From positions 1 through 14,173 of the forward strand of contig CAZJXA010000072.1 of the NCBI GenBank assembly GCA_964549785.1: a DNA stretch of 14,173 nt. Reading direction: 5' to 3'. Shown one piece after another: positions 6,599-14,092 of the stretch. The notes beneath the pieces were generated by a model. The model was given only the letters and a program-made list of their open reading frames with translations, ran no database searches and was not told where the DNA came from. The stretch is from JBEIUO01 sp964549785 (GTDB taxonomy: Bacteria > Planctomycetota > Phycisphaerae > Phycisphaerales > UBA1924). The stretch's first letter is position 1; each line of letters starts with the position of its first letter. The translations under genes were made by a program, and so were the position numbers.

Positions 6599-6756
6599 AT
6601 CTGTACTCCCTTGCCTGTTTCGCCGATGCCATTTCCGCGGCTCGGCCTTGAACGTTCTTTGATCCATACTTCTCGGACCATTTGATGCAACCCAGGAAGG
6701 GATGCAAACACACCTAGGGAGGCGCGGGGGCACTCCTGACGTAATATGTACCAGAA
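6599..6756. promoter_or_regulatory. Divergent intergenic region between repeat protein and ECF sigma gene
   Basis: 158 bp separate the minus-strand start at 6598 from the ECF start at 6757, so promoters for both genes should lie here. Two exact copies of GATGCAA, at 6684-6690 and 6701-6707, are spaced 17 bp start to start and could be a direct-repeat operator or parts of an ECF-type promoter. On the plus strand TAATAT at 6742-6747 lies 9 nt before the ECF ATG, where no Shine-Dalgarno sequence is seen, which would suit a leaderless transcript. On the minus strand GGGAG marks the ribosome site of the repeat gene. Seen directly: the sequences. Inferred: their function. Confidence 0.4.
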
Positions 6757-7338
6757 ATGTCGTTGAATAGCCAGACCCATCTGAGCCTTTTGGCAAGACT
6801 TTCTGACGGGTCCGATGGTCTGGCATGGTCCGAGTTTTGGATTCGCTACGGCGACCTCATCCGCGGCTTCTGCATCCGGCGGGGTCTGCAGGCCGCGGAT
6901 GTGGAGGATGTAGGCCAAGAAGTCATGTTTTCGCTGACCAAGGCCATGCCGGGTTTTCGGTACGACTCCGCACGGGGACTCTTCCGGTCGTACCTCAAAA
7001 CCGCGGTGGTGCGTGCTATCGGGCGAAAATTCGGTCAGAGCCACCCCGCCGCGAGCCTAAGTGCGGCGGAGGCATCTCCCGTTGACGGAGCCCAGGACGA
7101 AACGCAGTGGGAGCTCGAGTGGCGGCGATACCACTATCGAAGGGCGATGGGGACTCTGGAGTCGGAGTTCTCGGACCGCGATCGGGAAGTCTTTCATCGC
7201 TACGCGACTCTGGGCCGCCCGGTGGGTGAGGTGGCGGCGGACTTCGGGCTCACGGACGCCGCGGTCTACCAGATCAAGACCCGAGTGTTTCGGCGCCTGA
7301 GCGAGACGATCCGGGTGCAGGTGGCGGAGGAAGGGTGA
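6757..7338 (+). CDS. ECF-type RNA polymerase sigma factor
   Basis: A 193-aa sigma-70 family protein with only regions 2 and 4. Region 2 spans about residues 22-92, with WSEFWIRYGDLIRGFCIRRG, then the polymerase-binding VEDVGQEVMF segment and FRSYLKTAVVRAIGRKF. A linker follows (about 93-125). Region 4 (about 130-183) has the helix-turn-helix GRPVGEVAADFGLTDAAVYQ followed by IKTRVFRRLSE. Such factors direct RNA polymerase to a small set of promoters, often including their own. No anti-sigma gene adjoins; instead a Ser/Thr kinase gene follows after 51 bp, an arrangement well known in planctomycetes, where the kinase may control the sigma factor by phosphorylation. The ATG has no good Shine-Dalgarno sequence. 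The gene diverges from the repeat-protein gene. Confidence 0.9.
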   Translation: MSLNSQTHLSLLARLSDGSDGLAWSEFWIRYGDLIRGFCIRRGLQAADVEDVGQEVMFSLTKAMPGFRYDSARGLFRSYLKTAVVRAIGRKFGQSHPAASLSAAEASPVDGAQDETQWELEWRRYHYRRAMGTLESEFSDRDREVFHRYATLGRPVGEVAADFGLTDAAVYQIKTRVFRRLSETIRVQVAEEG

Positions 7339-7389
7339 ACGGCCAAAGACGACGGCATGGTCTCGATCGGAAAGGGGAGGAAGGCCACA

Positions 7390-9855
7390 ATGGGCGAGAG
7401 ATCCGGATTACAACCACTGGCCGGGCCGACCTGGTTTGAGGACGAGGCGTCTCTCCTGGACGTGGCGCGGGGTGATGCCGCGCACACACCGGTGATCCCG
7501 GGGTATTCAGAACTGCGCGAACTCAAGCGGGGCGGGCAGGGAGTGGTCTTTCGGGCCGTGCAGGTTTCGACCAGCCGTCCCGTCGCGATCAAGGTGCTGC
7601 TGGCGGGCGGCCTGGCGACGCCCACGGCTCGTCGGCGGTTTGAGCGGGAGGCGGAGCTCGCGGCCGGGCTTCGACACCCGAACATCGTGCGGATTTTCGA
7701 CAGCGGAGTCACCGCTGAGGGCTCGCCTTTTCTCGTTATGGAGTTTGTGGAAGGTGGGCCGTTCCTCAGTTCCTCCGAGCCCCCGGACCGCCAAACGCTG
7801 CGGTTGCGGGTCGGCCTGATGACAAAGGTGGTGGACGCGGTCGGACACGCTCACCAGCGGGGCGTGTTGCACCGGGACCTCAAGCCGGGGAACATTCGGA
7901 TCGATGATTGCGGCGAGCCACGGGTGCTCGACTTCGGGCTCGCCAAAAGCCTGGCAGCGTCTTCGCTGGTCGTGAGCGCGAGCGGGCAGTTCGTCGGCTC
8001 GCTGCCCTGGGCGAGTCCGGAACAACTGGACGATGCGGCCAGCGTTGACACACGGAGCGACATCTACTCGCTCGGTGTAATCCTTCACCAATTGGCGACC
8101 GGTGCATTGCCGTATGACACCTCGGGCCCGCTGCACGCGGCCTTGGATACGGTGCGAGGCACGGTTCCGCCGGGCGCCGCTTCCGTGAACCCCGCGGCGG
8201 ATGGGGATCTGTCGACGATCATCGCGCGGTGTATTGCAAAGGACCGGGCCCGGCGGTACCCATCGGCCGCGGAACTCGGAGCCGACCTCGCGGCGTGGCT
8301 GGCGGGTGAACCGATCCGCGCCCGACGCGACAGCGCGTGGTACACCCTCAGAAAGAGAGCATCGCGGTATCGCGTGGCGGCATGGGTCGGCGGAATGTCG
8401 GCCCTGGCGTTGGCTGCGGCGGCGATGATCTCGGTGCGCTGGGCGTCGATCGCGGAGCGCGAGCGCGACGCCGCCGAGAGCGCGCTGCGGCGGGCCGAGA
8501 CGGTGACGGACGTGCTTATCGGGATGATCGTCTCGCCGGACCCGACGAGGGACGGGCGTGAAGTCCGGGTGGTCGAGGTGTTGGACGAGGCCGCGAGCAA
8601 TGTCGGGCGGGCCTTTCAAGATGATGCGGGCAGCGAAGTGGGCGTGAGGCTGGCGTTAGCGCAGAGTTACACGTCGCTTGGTCAGGCGGAAGAGGGACTG
8701 CGCGAGGCGGATTTGGCGCTCCGGCGGGCCGAAGCCGGGCCTTATCCGCGCCCTATTGATCGCGTGACGGCCGATACGACCGCCGTCGTTGCGCTCTTGG
8801 AACTCGGTCGCAGCACCGAGGCCCTCGGAAGAGCCGAACGGGCCCACGCGCTGGCGAGCGCTTCGCTGGATCAACGGTCCGACGGGGCGCTGGAGGCCCG
8901 CGCCGTTCTGGCGGCGTGCCTCGAGAACACCGGGGATCGCGCGGGCGCGATCGTTCACAAACAGGCCGTGCTGGATGCGCGACGGGCTCTGCTGCCCGCC
9001 GGGCACGCGGACATCGTGACCGCGCTCAACAACCTCGCGGTAACCCACGTCTCGAACGGGGACTTGGCCTCGGCGACTCCCCTCCTCCGGGAGGCCCACG
9101 AGGCTTTGCTGGCGGCGGACGGGCCGGAGCATCCCAACGCGGTGGTCACCGCCATCAACTTGGGAACCATCCTCAAGCAGCAGGATCGCGCGGCGGAGGC
9201 GCTACCGATTCTGGAAGCGGCCCTGGCGGGCGCGACCGCCGTATGGGGGGCGGAGCACCTCCAGACGCTTTCCGCGGCCGCCAATCGCGCCACGACGCTG
9301 ACGGAACTGGAGCGGCCGGCCGAGGCGGCGGCGGAGTTTGAACGCATCCTGGAAATCCAGCGTCGCACGCTGGACGCCGATCACCCGCGCATCCTGATCA
9401 CGCTCTCGAATCTGGCGAGCGCCCGGCGTGCTTCGGGTGATCTTGCGGGGGCGGCCACGCTCTTCCAAGAGGCCGTGGAGGGTGCCACGCGGACGCTGGG
9501 CCCTGGCCATGTGAACACGCTGATGTTCCGGGGCAACTACGCCGAACTGCTCACGCAGGCCGGACGGCCGGCAGAATCGGCGCCGCTGCTGGAAACGATC
9601 GGGGCCGATGCACGCCGCGAACTGGGGTCGGACAATTGGATCACGGGGACGCTGGTCCACAATCTCGGTAAGGCGTATGCAGAGATGGGCAAGGGCGATC
9701 AGGCGATCGCGGCGTTCGCGGAGGCATACACCATCTTCGAGCGTTCACTCGGGGCCGCCCACCACCGGGCTCGATCCGCGGCAGGCGAACTGACAAACCT
9801 GTACGAAGCCAACGGCGACGCCTCGAATGCGGACCTGTGGCGGGCCCGACGGTGA
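7390..9855 (+). CDS. Membrane Ser/Thr protein kinase with C-terminal TPR repeats
   Basis: An 821-aa Hanks-type kinase if started at the ATG at 7390, which has GGGGAGG 9 nt upstream. An in-frame ATG at 7357 lacks a good ribosome site. Kinase landmarks (numbered from 7390): Gly-rich loop KRGGQGVV about 46-53, catalytic Lys68 in VAIKV, HRDLKPGN at 161-168, DFG at 181-183, SPE (for APE) at 209-211 and SDIYSLGV. All catalytic residues are present, so it should be active; the first Gly of the loop is Lys. One TM segment lies at about 329-350 (AAWVGGMSALALAAAAMISV). The TM is followed by a coiled ERERDAAESALRRAE stretch and the SPDP ... EVLDEAA segment common to planctomycete kinases. Several TPR units of the kinesin-light-chain type (GPEHPNAVVTAINLG, DADHPRILITLSNLA) then run to the end. 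Probably the partner of the upstream sigma factor, with the TPR part as sensor or scaffold. Confidence 0.92.
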   Translation: MGERSGLQPLAGPTWFEDEASLLDVARGDAAHTPVIPGYSELRELKRGGQGVVFRAVQVSTSRPVAIKVLLAGGLATPTARRRFEREAELAAGLRHPNIVRIFDSGVTAEGSPFLVMEFVEGGPFLSSSEPPDRQTLRLRVGLMTKVVDAVGHAHQRGVLHRDLKPGNIRIDDCGEPRVLDFGLAKSLAASSLVVSASGQFVGSLPWASPEQLDDAASVDTRSDIYSLGVILHQLATGALPYDTSGPLHAALDTVRGTVPPGAASVNPAADGDLSTIIARCIAKDRARRYPSAAELGADLAAWLAGEPIRARRDSAWYTLRKRASRYRVAAWVGGMSALALAAAAMISVRWASIAERERDAAESALRRAETVTDVLIGMIVSPDPTRDGREVRVVEVLDEAASNVGRAFQDDAGSEVGVRLALAQSYTSLGQAEEGLREADLALRRAEAGPYPRPIDRVTADTTAVVALLELGRSTEALGRAERAHALASASLDQRSDGALEARAVLAACLENTGDRAGAIVHKQAVLDARRALLPAGHADIVTALNNLAVTHVSNGDLASATPLLREAHEALLAADGPEHPNAVVTAINLGTILKQQDRAAEALPILEAALAGATAVWGAEHLQTLSAAANRATTLTELERPAEAAAEFERILEIQRRTLDADHPRILITLSNLASARRASGDLAGAATLFQEAVEGATRTLGPGHVNTLMFRGNYAELLTQAGRPAESAPLLETIGADARRELGSDNWITGTLVHNLGKAYAEMGKGDQAIAAFAEAYTIFERSLGAAHHRARSAAGELTNLYEANGDASNADLWRARR

Positions 9856-9919
9856 GTCTCGAATCAGATCCCTCCGCCCAGCGTTCGCGACCGGACGCTC
9901 CGCTTCATACCCTGTCTTG

Positions 9920-10345
9920 ATGCTCCGGAAACGCTTGTACGACGGCTTCAAGGCGCTTCGACTCTCGCCTGTCGCCACCGAAACCGAGCGCTGCGCACGC
10001 CGCCGTCTTTTCTATCTCGCCGTCGCGCTCGTGATCTTCGTTTCGATCGTTCTCGTGGGGATCGTGAGGTTCCGACAAGGCTGGATGGTCTTTCTTTTGC
10101 CGGTGGCATGGGTCGGCGGCGTGACGTGCGCGTACCTGGCCTCCCTGATCGCCAATGCCTACTACGACGGCAAGAAACACATCGAACGCATCGGCTTCAA
10201 AGTTTGCCCGGGCTGTCAGTACGACCTGTCGCTACTTCCCGAGAACGGCGTCTGCCCCGAATGTGGCAAGGCCTACGAGCCCGCGCTCCTGAAAGCCCGC
10301 TGGCGCGAAATCTACACCAAACTCGACGACCGCTTTGGGCGATAA
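9920..10345 (+). CDS. Two-TM membrane protein with C-terminal zinc ribbon
   Basis: A 141-aa protein of unknown function. Two hydrophobic segments (about 30-50, LFYLAVALVIFVSIVLVGIV, and about 55-80) are followed by a CPGC ... CPEC zinc ribbon (Cys96, 99, 112, 115) with the YDL and ECGKAYEP context found in many small planctomycete membrane proteins. Both termini are probably cytoplasmic, leaving the ribbon inside. I prefer the ATG at 9920 because the longer frame from 9827 overlaps the kinase gene and adds a polar, low-quality leader; neither start has a clear Shine-Dalgarno sequence. It lies 64 bp after the kinase gene and might be cotranscribed, but nothing ties it to the signalling pair. 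Confidence 0.75.
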   Translation: MLRKRLYDGFKALRLSPVATETERCARRRLFYLAVALVIFVSIVLVGIVRFRQGWMVFLLPVAWVGGVTCAYLASLIANAYYDGKKHIERIGFKVCPGCQYDLSLLPENGVCPECGKAYEPALLKARWREIYTKLDDRFGR

Positions 10346-10498
10346 CCCCCATCGCGGCACCCCGATGCCCATCCGGACGTTTACGGACGGACCGGGCGAC
10401 TTTGCATCCGCGCCAACGCCCCGGTCGTACAGTCGTTGGCCGGCATTCGCCAATGGCTCTTCCCCCGCCCACGCTCGACCCACAAAGGTTTTCGCACC

Positions 10499-12346
10499 AT
10501 GTCGATACGTCTGACCCGTTTCCTCAACGGCGGCACTCTGTGGCTCGGCGGAATTGTGGTCGGCGCTGTTACCGTGGCCGCTGCCGTGGCTGGCCTTTCC
10601 AGCACCGCCAAGGACTTCCGCGCTCCGGGCACCCAGCCCCAGACGCTCCAGAGTTCCCTCGTCAGCGCCATCAACTGCGCCAACTGTCACGGTTTTTACG
10701 GCGACAGCCAGAACGAACCGTTCACGATGTGGTCGGCCAGCATGATGGGCCAGTCCGCACGCGACCCCATCTTCTACGCCTGTCTCGCCATCGCCAACCA
10801 GGACGCCGCCTTCGCCGGCGAGTATTGCCTGCGGTGCCACGTGCCTCAAGGCTGGATGGCCGGACGCAGTGCCGACCCCTCCGGCGGATCCCTCACCGGC
10901 AACGACTTTCAAGGCGTGTCCTGCTCCCTTTGCCACCGCATGGTCGATCCCGTCTATGAGGCCGGAGCCAACCCGCCACAAGACGTCGCCATTCTCAACG
11001 CCCTCGCGGCCGCCGGCCACACCCCGGTCAACCCGCACTCGGGGAACTATGTCCTTGACCCCAACGATCGTCGGCGCGGCCCCTACACCCTCGACCCCAA
11101 CCATCCGCACAATCACCTGGTCTCCCCGTTCCACCGCGACAGCGCCCTGTGCGCCACCTGTCACGATATCAGCAATCCGTTGTACTCCCGCCAGCCCGAC
11201 GGCACGTACACGCTGAACGCCCTCGACGCCGAAGCACCCAGCCACGACAAGTACGAGCAGTTCCCCGTCGAACGGACCTACAGCGAGTGGCTCCACAGCG
11301 CGTTCGCGCAAGGGCCTATCGAAACGGGCGGCCGCTTCGGCGGCAACCAGACCGCCGTTTCGAGTTGCCAGGACTGCCACATGCCGACGTCGAGCGGCGT
11401 CGCCTGCGAGCCCTCCTTCAGCCCGATTTTCCGCGACGATCTCCCGCGTCACTACTTCAACGGCGCGAACACGTGGGTTCTCAAGAGCGTCCGCGACCTC
11501 TACCCCGACTTCGACACCTTCCTCACCGCCGATCTCGTCGACGAATCCATCGCCCGCACCCACGCCATGCTCGACGCCGCCTCGGACCTTGAGGTCACGC
11601 TGGATAACAACCGCCTCCACGTCCGGATCATCAACGAGAGCGGCCACAAGTTGCCGACCGGGTACTCGGAAGGCCGTCGCATGTGGATCAACGTCGCCTA
11701 CAGCGACACCAGCGGCAACACGTTCTCTGAACGGGGCCGCTACGACTACGACACCGGTGACTTTGATCCCGCCGGGACCAAGGTCTACGAAGCGAAGGCC
11801 GGCCTCGACGCGGCGGCGGCGGCGGCCAGCGGCGAAGCCGTCGGCGAATCCTTCCACTTCGTTCTCAACAACGAATGGCTCTTCGACAACCGCATCCCGC
11901 CCCGCGGCTTCACCAACGCCGGGTTCCTGAGCGTTCAGGCCGAACCCAGAGGCTACCTCTACGCCGACGGCCAGCACTGGGACGATACCACGTTTGATCT
12001 CCCGGCCAACGCCACCGGCGCCGACGTGACCGTCTTCTTCCAGACCACCACGAAGGAATACATCGAGTTCCTCCGTGACGAAAACACCACCAACACCGCC
12101 GGACAGGTCGCTTACGACCAATGGGTTCTCCACGGCCGCAGCCGGCCTGCGGTGATGGACAACATCTTCGTCGACGTCTCGGGCCGCTGCACCGCCGACG
12201 TTGATTCTGACGCCGACATCGATTCCGACGACATTGTCCTCTTCTTCAGCAACTGGGAAGCGGGCGAGGCCGACTTTGACGGCGACGACGACACCGATTC
12301 AGACGACATCGTGGTTTTCTTCGGACGCTGGGACAGCGGCTGCTGA
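10499..12346 (+). CDS. Exported pentaheme cytochrome c with C-terminal tandem EF-hand/dockerin-like module
   Basis: A 615-aa multiheme electron-transfer protein. From the ATG at 10499 (AAAGG about 11 nt upstream) it begins with a basic stretch and a hydrophobic segment (about 10-35, TLWLGGIVVGAVTVAAAVAG), a signal peptide or membrane anchor. Five CxxCH heme sites follow: CANCH 60-64, CLRCH 110-114, CSLCH 142-146, CATCH 218-222 and CQDCH 290-294. Many further His residues could be axial ligands (HPHNH, HRD, the GHKLPTGYSEGRRMW segment). The last half is a non-heme beta-rich domain. The final 52 residues are the same Cys-bracketed Asp-rich double loop that ends the repeat protein at 3599-6598. 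An upstream TTG at 10436 would only add a charged leader. Hemes would be attached in the periplasm or equivalent space; no maturation or partner redox genes are nearby, so donor and acceptor are unknown. Confidence 0.88.
   Translation: MSIRLTRFLNGGTLWLGGIVVGAVTVAAAVAGLSSTAKDFRAPGTQPQTLQSSLVSAINCANCHGFYGDSQNEPFTMWSASMMGQSARDPIFYACLAIANQDAAFAGEYCLRCHVPQGWMAGRSADPSGGSLTGNDFQGVSCSLCHRMVDPVYEAGANPPQDVAILNALAAAGHTPVNPHSGNYVLDPNDRRRGPYTLDPNHPHNHLVSPFHRDSALCATCHDISNPLYSRQPDGTYTLNALDAEAPSHDKYEQFPVERTYSEWLHSAFAQGPIETGGRFGGNQTAVSSCQDCHMPTSSGVACEPSFSPIFRDDLPRHYFNGANTWVLKSVRDLYPDFDTFLTADLVDESIARTHAMLDAASDLEVTLDNNRLHVRIINESGHKLPTGYSEGRRMWINVAYSDTSGNTFSERGRYDYDTGDFDPAGTKVYEAKAGLDAAAAAASGEAVGESFHFVLNNEWLFDNRIPPRGFTNAGFLSVQAEPRGYLYADGQHWDDTTFDLPANATGADVTVFFQTTTKEYIEFLRDENTTNTAGQVAYDQWVLHGRSRPAVMDNIFVDVSGRCTADVDSDADIDSDDIVLFFSNWEAGEADFDGDDDTDSDDIVVFFGRWDSGC
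12188..12343 (+). other. C-terminal 52-residue tandem Ca-binding-like module of the cytochrome
   Basis: Encodes the last 52 residues: a leading Cys, loops DSDADIDSDDI and DGDDDTDSDDI each followed by a two-Phe helix, and a terminal Gly-Cys. It aligns without gaps to the end of the repeat protein (3602-3757), with 30 of 52 identities by my count, including both end Cys residues. The DNA is diverged, so this is not a recent copy. Confidence 0.7.
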
Positions 12347-12414
12347 ACGTCTGTCAATGCCTTGGGTCGCCCGCCCGCGCAGCCCGGTTCGCAGCGTGTT
12401 AGTATGTGCCGACC

Positions 12415-14076
12415 ATGCTCGCCCGCGTTCAATCGTTTCTGCTCCAAGGCATCGACGCCCTCCCGTGTGAGGTCGAGGTCGATTTTATCGAAACCGAGAT
12501 CCCGAAGGAGGGCGAAGCCGGGCCGCGGACGATGGTGGTGGGCCTTCCCGACGCCGGTGTCAAGGAGTCGCAGGAACGGGTGCGCTCCGCCCTCTTTAAC
12601 AGCGGCTTCTTTCCGCCCATGGGCAAGACGCTGATCAACCTCGCGCCCGCCGAGCAACGCAAAGAAGGCCCGCTTTACGATCTCCCGATCGCGGTCGGCC
12701 TGCTCGTCGTCTGCGGTGTCATTCAGAGCGACGAGCCCTTGGCCAAGCGCCCGCAACGATTGACCGCGCCGCGAAAGAAACCGGAAACCGTCCCCTTGGA
12801 GGACGCCCTTTTGCCCGGGCAGGAAGCGGCCCCGCCCTTGGACTATCGCAAGTTCATTTTCGGCGGCGAACTGGCGCTCGACGGTCGGCTGCGCCCGATC
12901 AAAGGCGGGATTGCGCTCGCTGCGCTGGCGAAAGCCAAGGGCATGCAGGGCGTCATTCTGCCCGCCGACAACGCCGCCGAGGCCGCCGTGGTGGCCGGCA
13001 TCGAGGTGTACGGCTGCCGCACGTTTACCGAGGTTGTCGGCCTGCTGACCGGCCGACTGGCGGCCGAGCCCCACTCCCCGCCGGACGTCGCCGGGCTGCT
13101 GGTGAACGCCGTCCCCTCGATCGACTTTGCCGACGTTCGGGGCCAGGAATCGGTCAAGCGGGCGATCGTTGTGGCCGCGGCGGGCGGGCACAACCTGTTG
13201 ATGTTGGGGCCGCCCGGCAGTGGCAAGACCATGATGGCCAAGGCGCTGCCGGGCGTCCTTCCGCCGCTGACACCCGAAGAGGCCATCGAGATCACGCGGA
13301 TCTATTCGGCGGCGGGTGCTCTCCAGCCGGGGCAGGGCCTCATCACGAGCCGCCCGGTGCGGAGCCCTCATCACACCGCGAGCGGCGCGGCGGTGGTTGG
13401 CGGCGGCATTGTGCCCCGTCCGGGTGAGATTTCGCTCTCGCACAAGGGCGTGCTCTTTCTGGATGAACTCCCGGAGTTCCCGCGGGATGTGCTCGAGAGC
13501 CTGCGGCAGCCGCTCGAAGACCACGTCGTCACGATTGCGCGTTCGCACAGCGCGGTGCGGTTCCCTGCGAATTTCATGCTCATCGCCGCGATGAATCCGA
13601 CGCCCAAGGGCGACGTGGCGCCGGGCGATGTCGGCAAGCGGGCGATGGATACGTATTTGTCGAGGCTTTCGGGCCCGCTGCTGGACCGCATCGACATCCA
13701 CGTCGAAGCGCCCGCGGTTCCTTGGAAAGAACTCTCCGCCACGGCCCGCGGCGAGACCGACATACCCAAAGGCAGTTCGACCGCCCACATGCGGGACCAG
13801 GTGAACACCGCCCGGGCGATGCAGGTGCCGCGGCAAGGGGCCAACACTCCGAACGCGCGGCTGTCGGGCCGGCAACTGGACCAGCACGCGCGGATGGACG
13901 AAACCGCGCTCTCGATCCTCGGGAGCGCGATGACGGAACTGGGGCTGTCGGCCCGGGCCTACGACAAGATTCGGCGGATCGCCCGCACCATCGCTGACCT
14001 GGCCGGAAGCGAATCGGTGAAGGTTGAGCATGTGAGCGAGGCGGTGAGCTACCGCCTGCTGGATCGCAAGCGATGA
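12415..14076 (+). CDS. comM: YifB/ComM-family Mg-chelatase-like AAA+ ATPase
   Basis: A 553-aa protein from the ATG at 12415; a GTG at 12406 is possible, but the family usually begins MLARV..., as here. The N-terminal Lon-protease-like domain holds LQGIDALPCEVEVD, VGLPDAGVKESQERVRSAL, INLAPAEQRKEGPLYDLPIAVGLL and GELALDGRLRPIKG. The AAA+ core has Walker A GPPGSGKT (265-272), Walker B VLFLDE (346-351), the ARSHSAVRFPANFMLIAAMNP sensor strand, the SGPLLDRIDIHVE segment and a Mg_chelatase_C end. In Vibrio and Haemophilus, ComM is a ring helicase that drives branch migration during natural transformation; in other phyla the role is less clear. Oddities: a Pro/Lys-rich insertion of about 38 residues (12730-12846), and NPTPKGD where NPCPCG-type metal-binding Cys are usual. 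The gene is complete and followed by a hairpin terminator. Confidence 0.93.
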   Translation: MLARVQSFLLQGIDALPCEVEVDFIETEIPKEGEAGPRTMVVGLPDAGVKESQERVRSALFNSGFFPPMGKTLINLAPAEQRKEGPLYDLPIAVGLLVVCGVIQSDEPLAKRPQRLTAPRKKPETVPLEDALLPGQEAAPPLDYRKFIFGGELALDGRLRPIKGGIALAALAKAKGMQGVILPADNAAEAAVVAGIEVYGCRTFTEVVGLLTGRLAAEPHSPPDVAGLLVNAVPSIDFADVRGQESVKRAIVVAAAGGHNLLMLGPPGSGKTMMAKALPGVLPPLTPEEAIEITRIYSAAGALQPGQGLITSRPVRSPHHTASGAAVVGGGIVPRPGEISLSHKGVLFLDELPEFPRDVLESLRQPLEDHVVTIARSHSAVRFPANFMLIAAMNPTPKGDVAPGDVGKRAMDTYLSRLSGPLLDRIDIHVEAPAVPWKELSATARGETDIPKGSSTAHMRDQVNTARAMQVPRQGANTPNARLSGRQLDQHARMDETALSILGSAMTELGLSARAYDKIRRIARTIADLAGSESVKVEHVSEAVSYRLLDRKR

Positions 14077-14092
14077 GCACGGTGCGCCCAGG

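Noticed and set aside
6599..6826. Longer start for the repeat protein (ATG or other start at 6826)
   Set aside because: It would overlap the divergent ECF gene, add a polar 76-residue leader ahead of a clear signal peptide, and ignore the good ribosome site before 6598.
9827..9919. Upstream extension of the zinc-ribbon membrane protein
   Set aside because: It overlaps the end of the kinase gene and adds a non-hydrophobic leader; the ATG at 9920 gives a compact protein starting just before TM1.
10232..12133. Long minus-strand open frame of 633 codons opposite the cytochrome gene
   Set aside because: It is a shadow of the cytochrome gene in GC-rich DNA: the plus strand carries five CxxCH sites, a signal sequence and a recognisable tail, while the minus translation is Val/Gly/Ala-rich without any domain.
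12112..14031. Minus-strand open frame of 639 codons opposite the comM-like gene
   Set aside because: The plus strand encodes a clear AAA+ protein with Walker motifs; the opposite translation is Arg/His-rich and has no domain.
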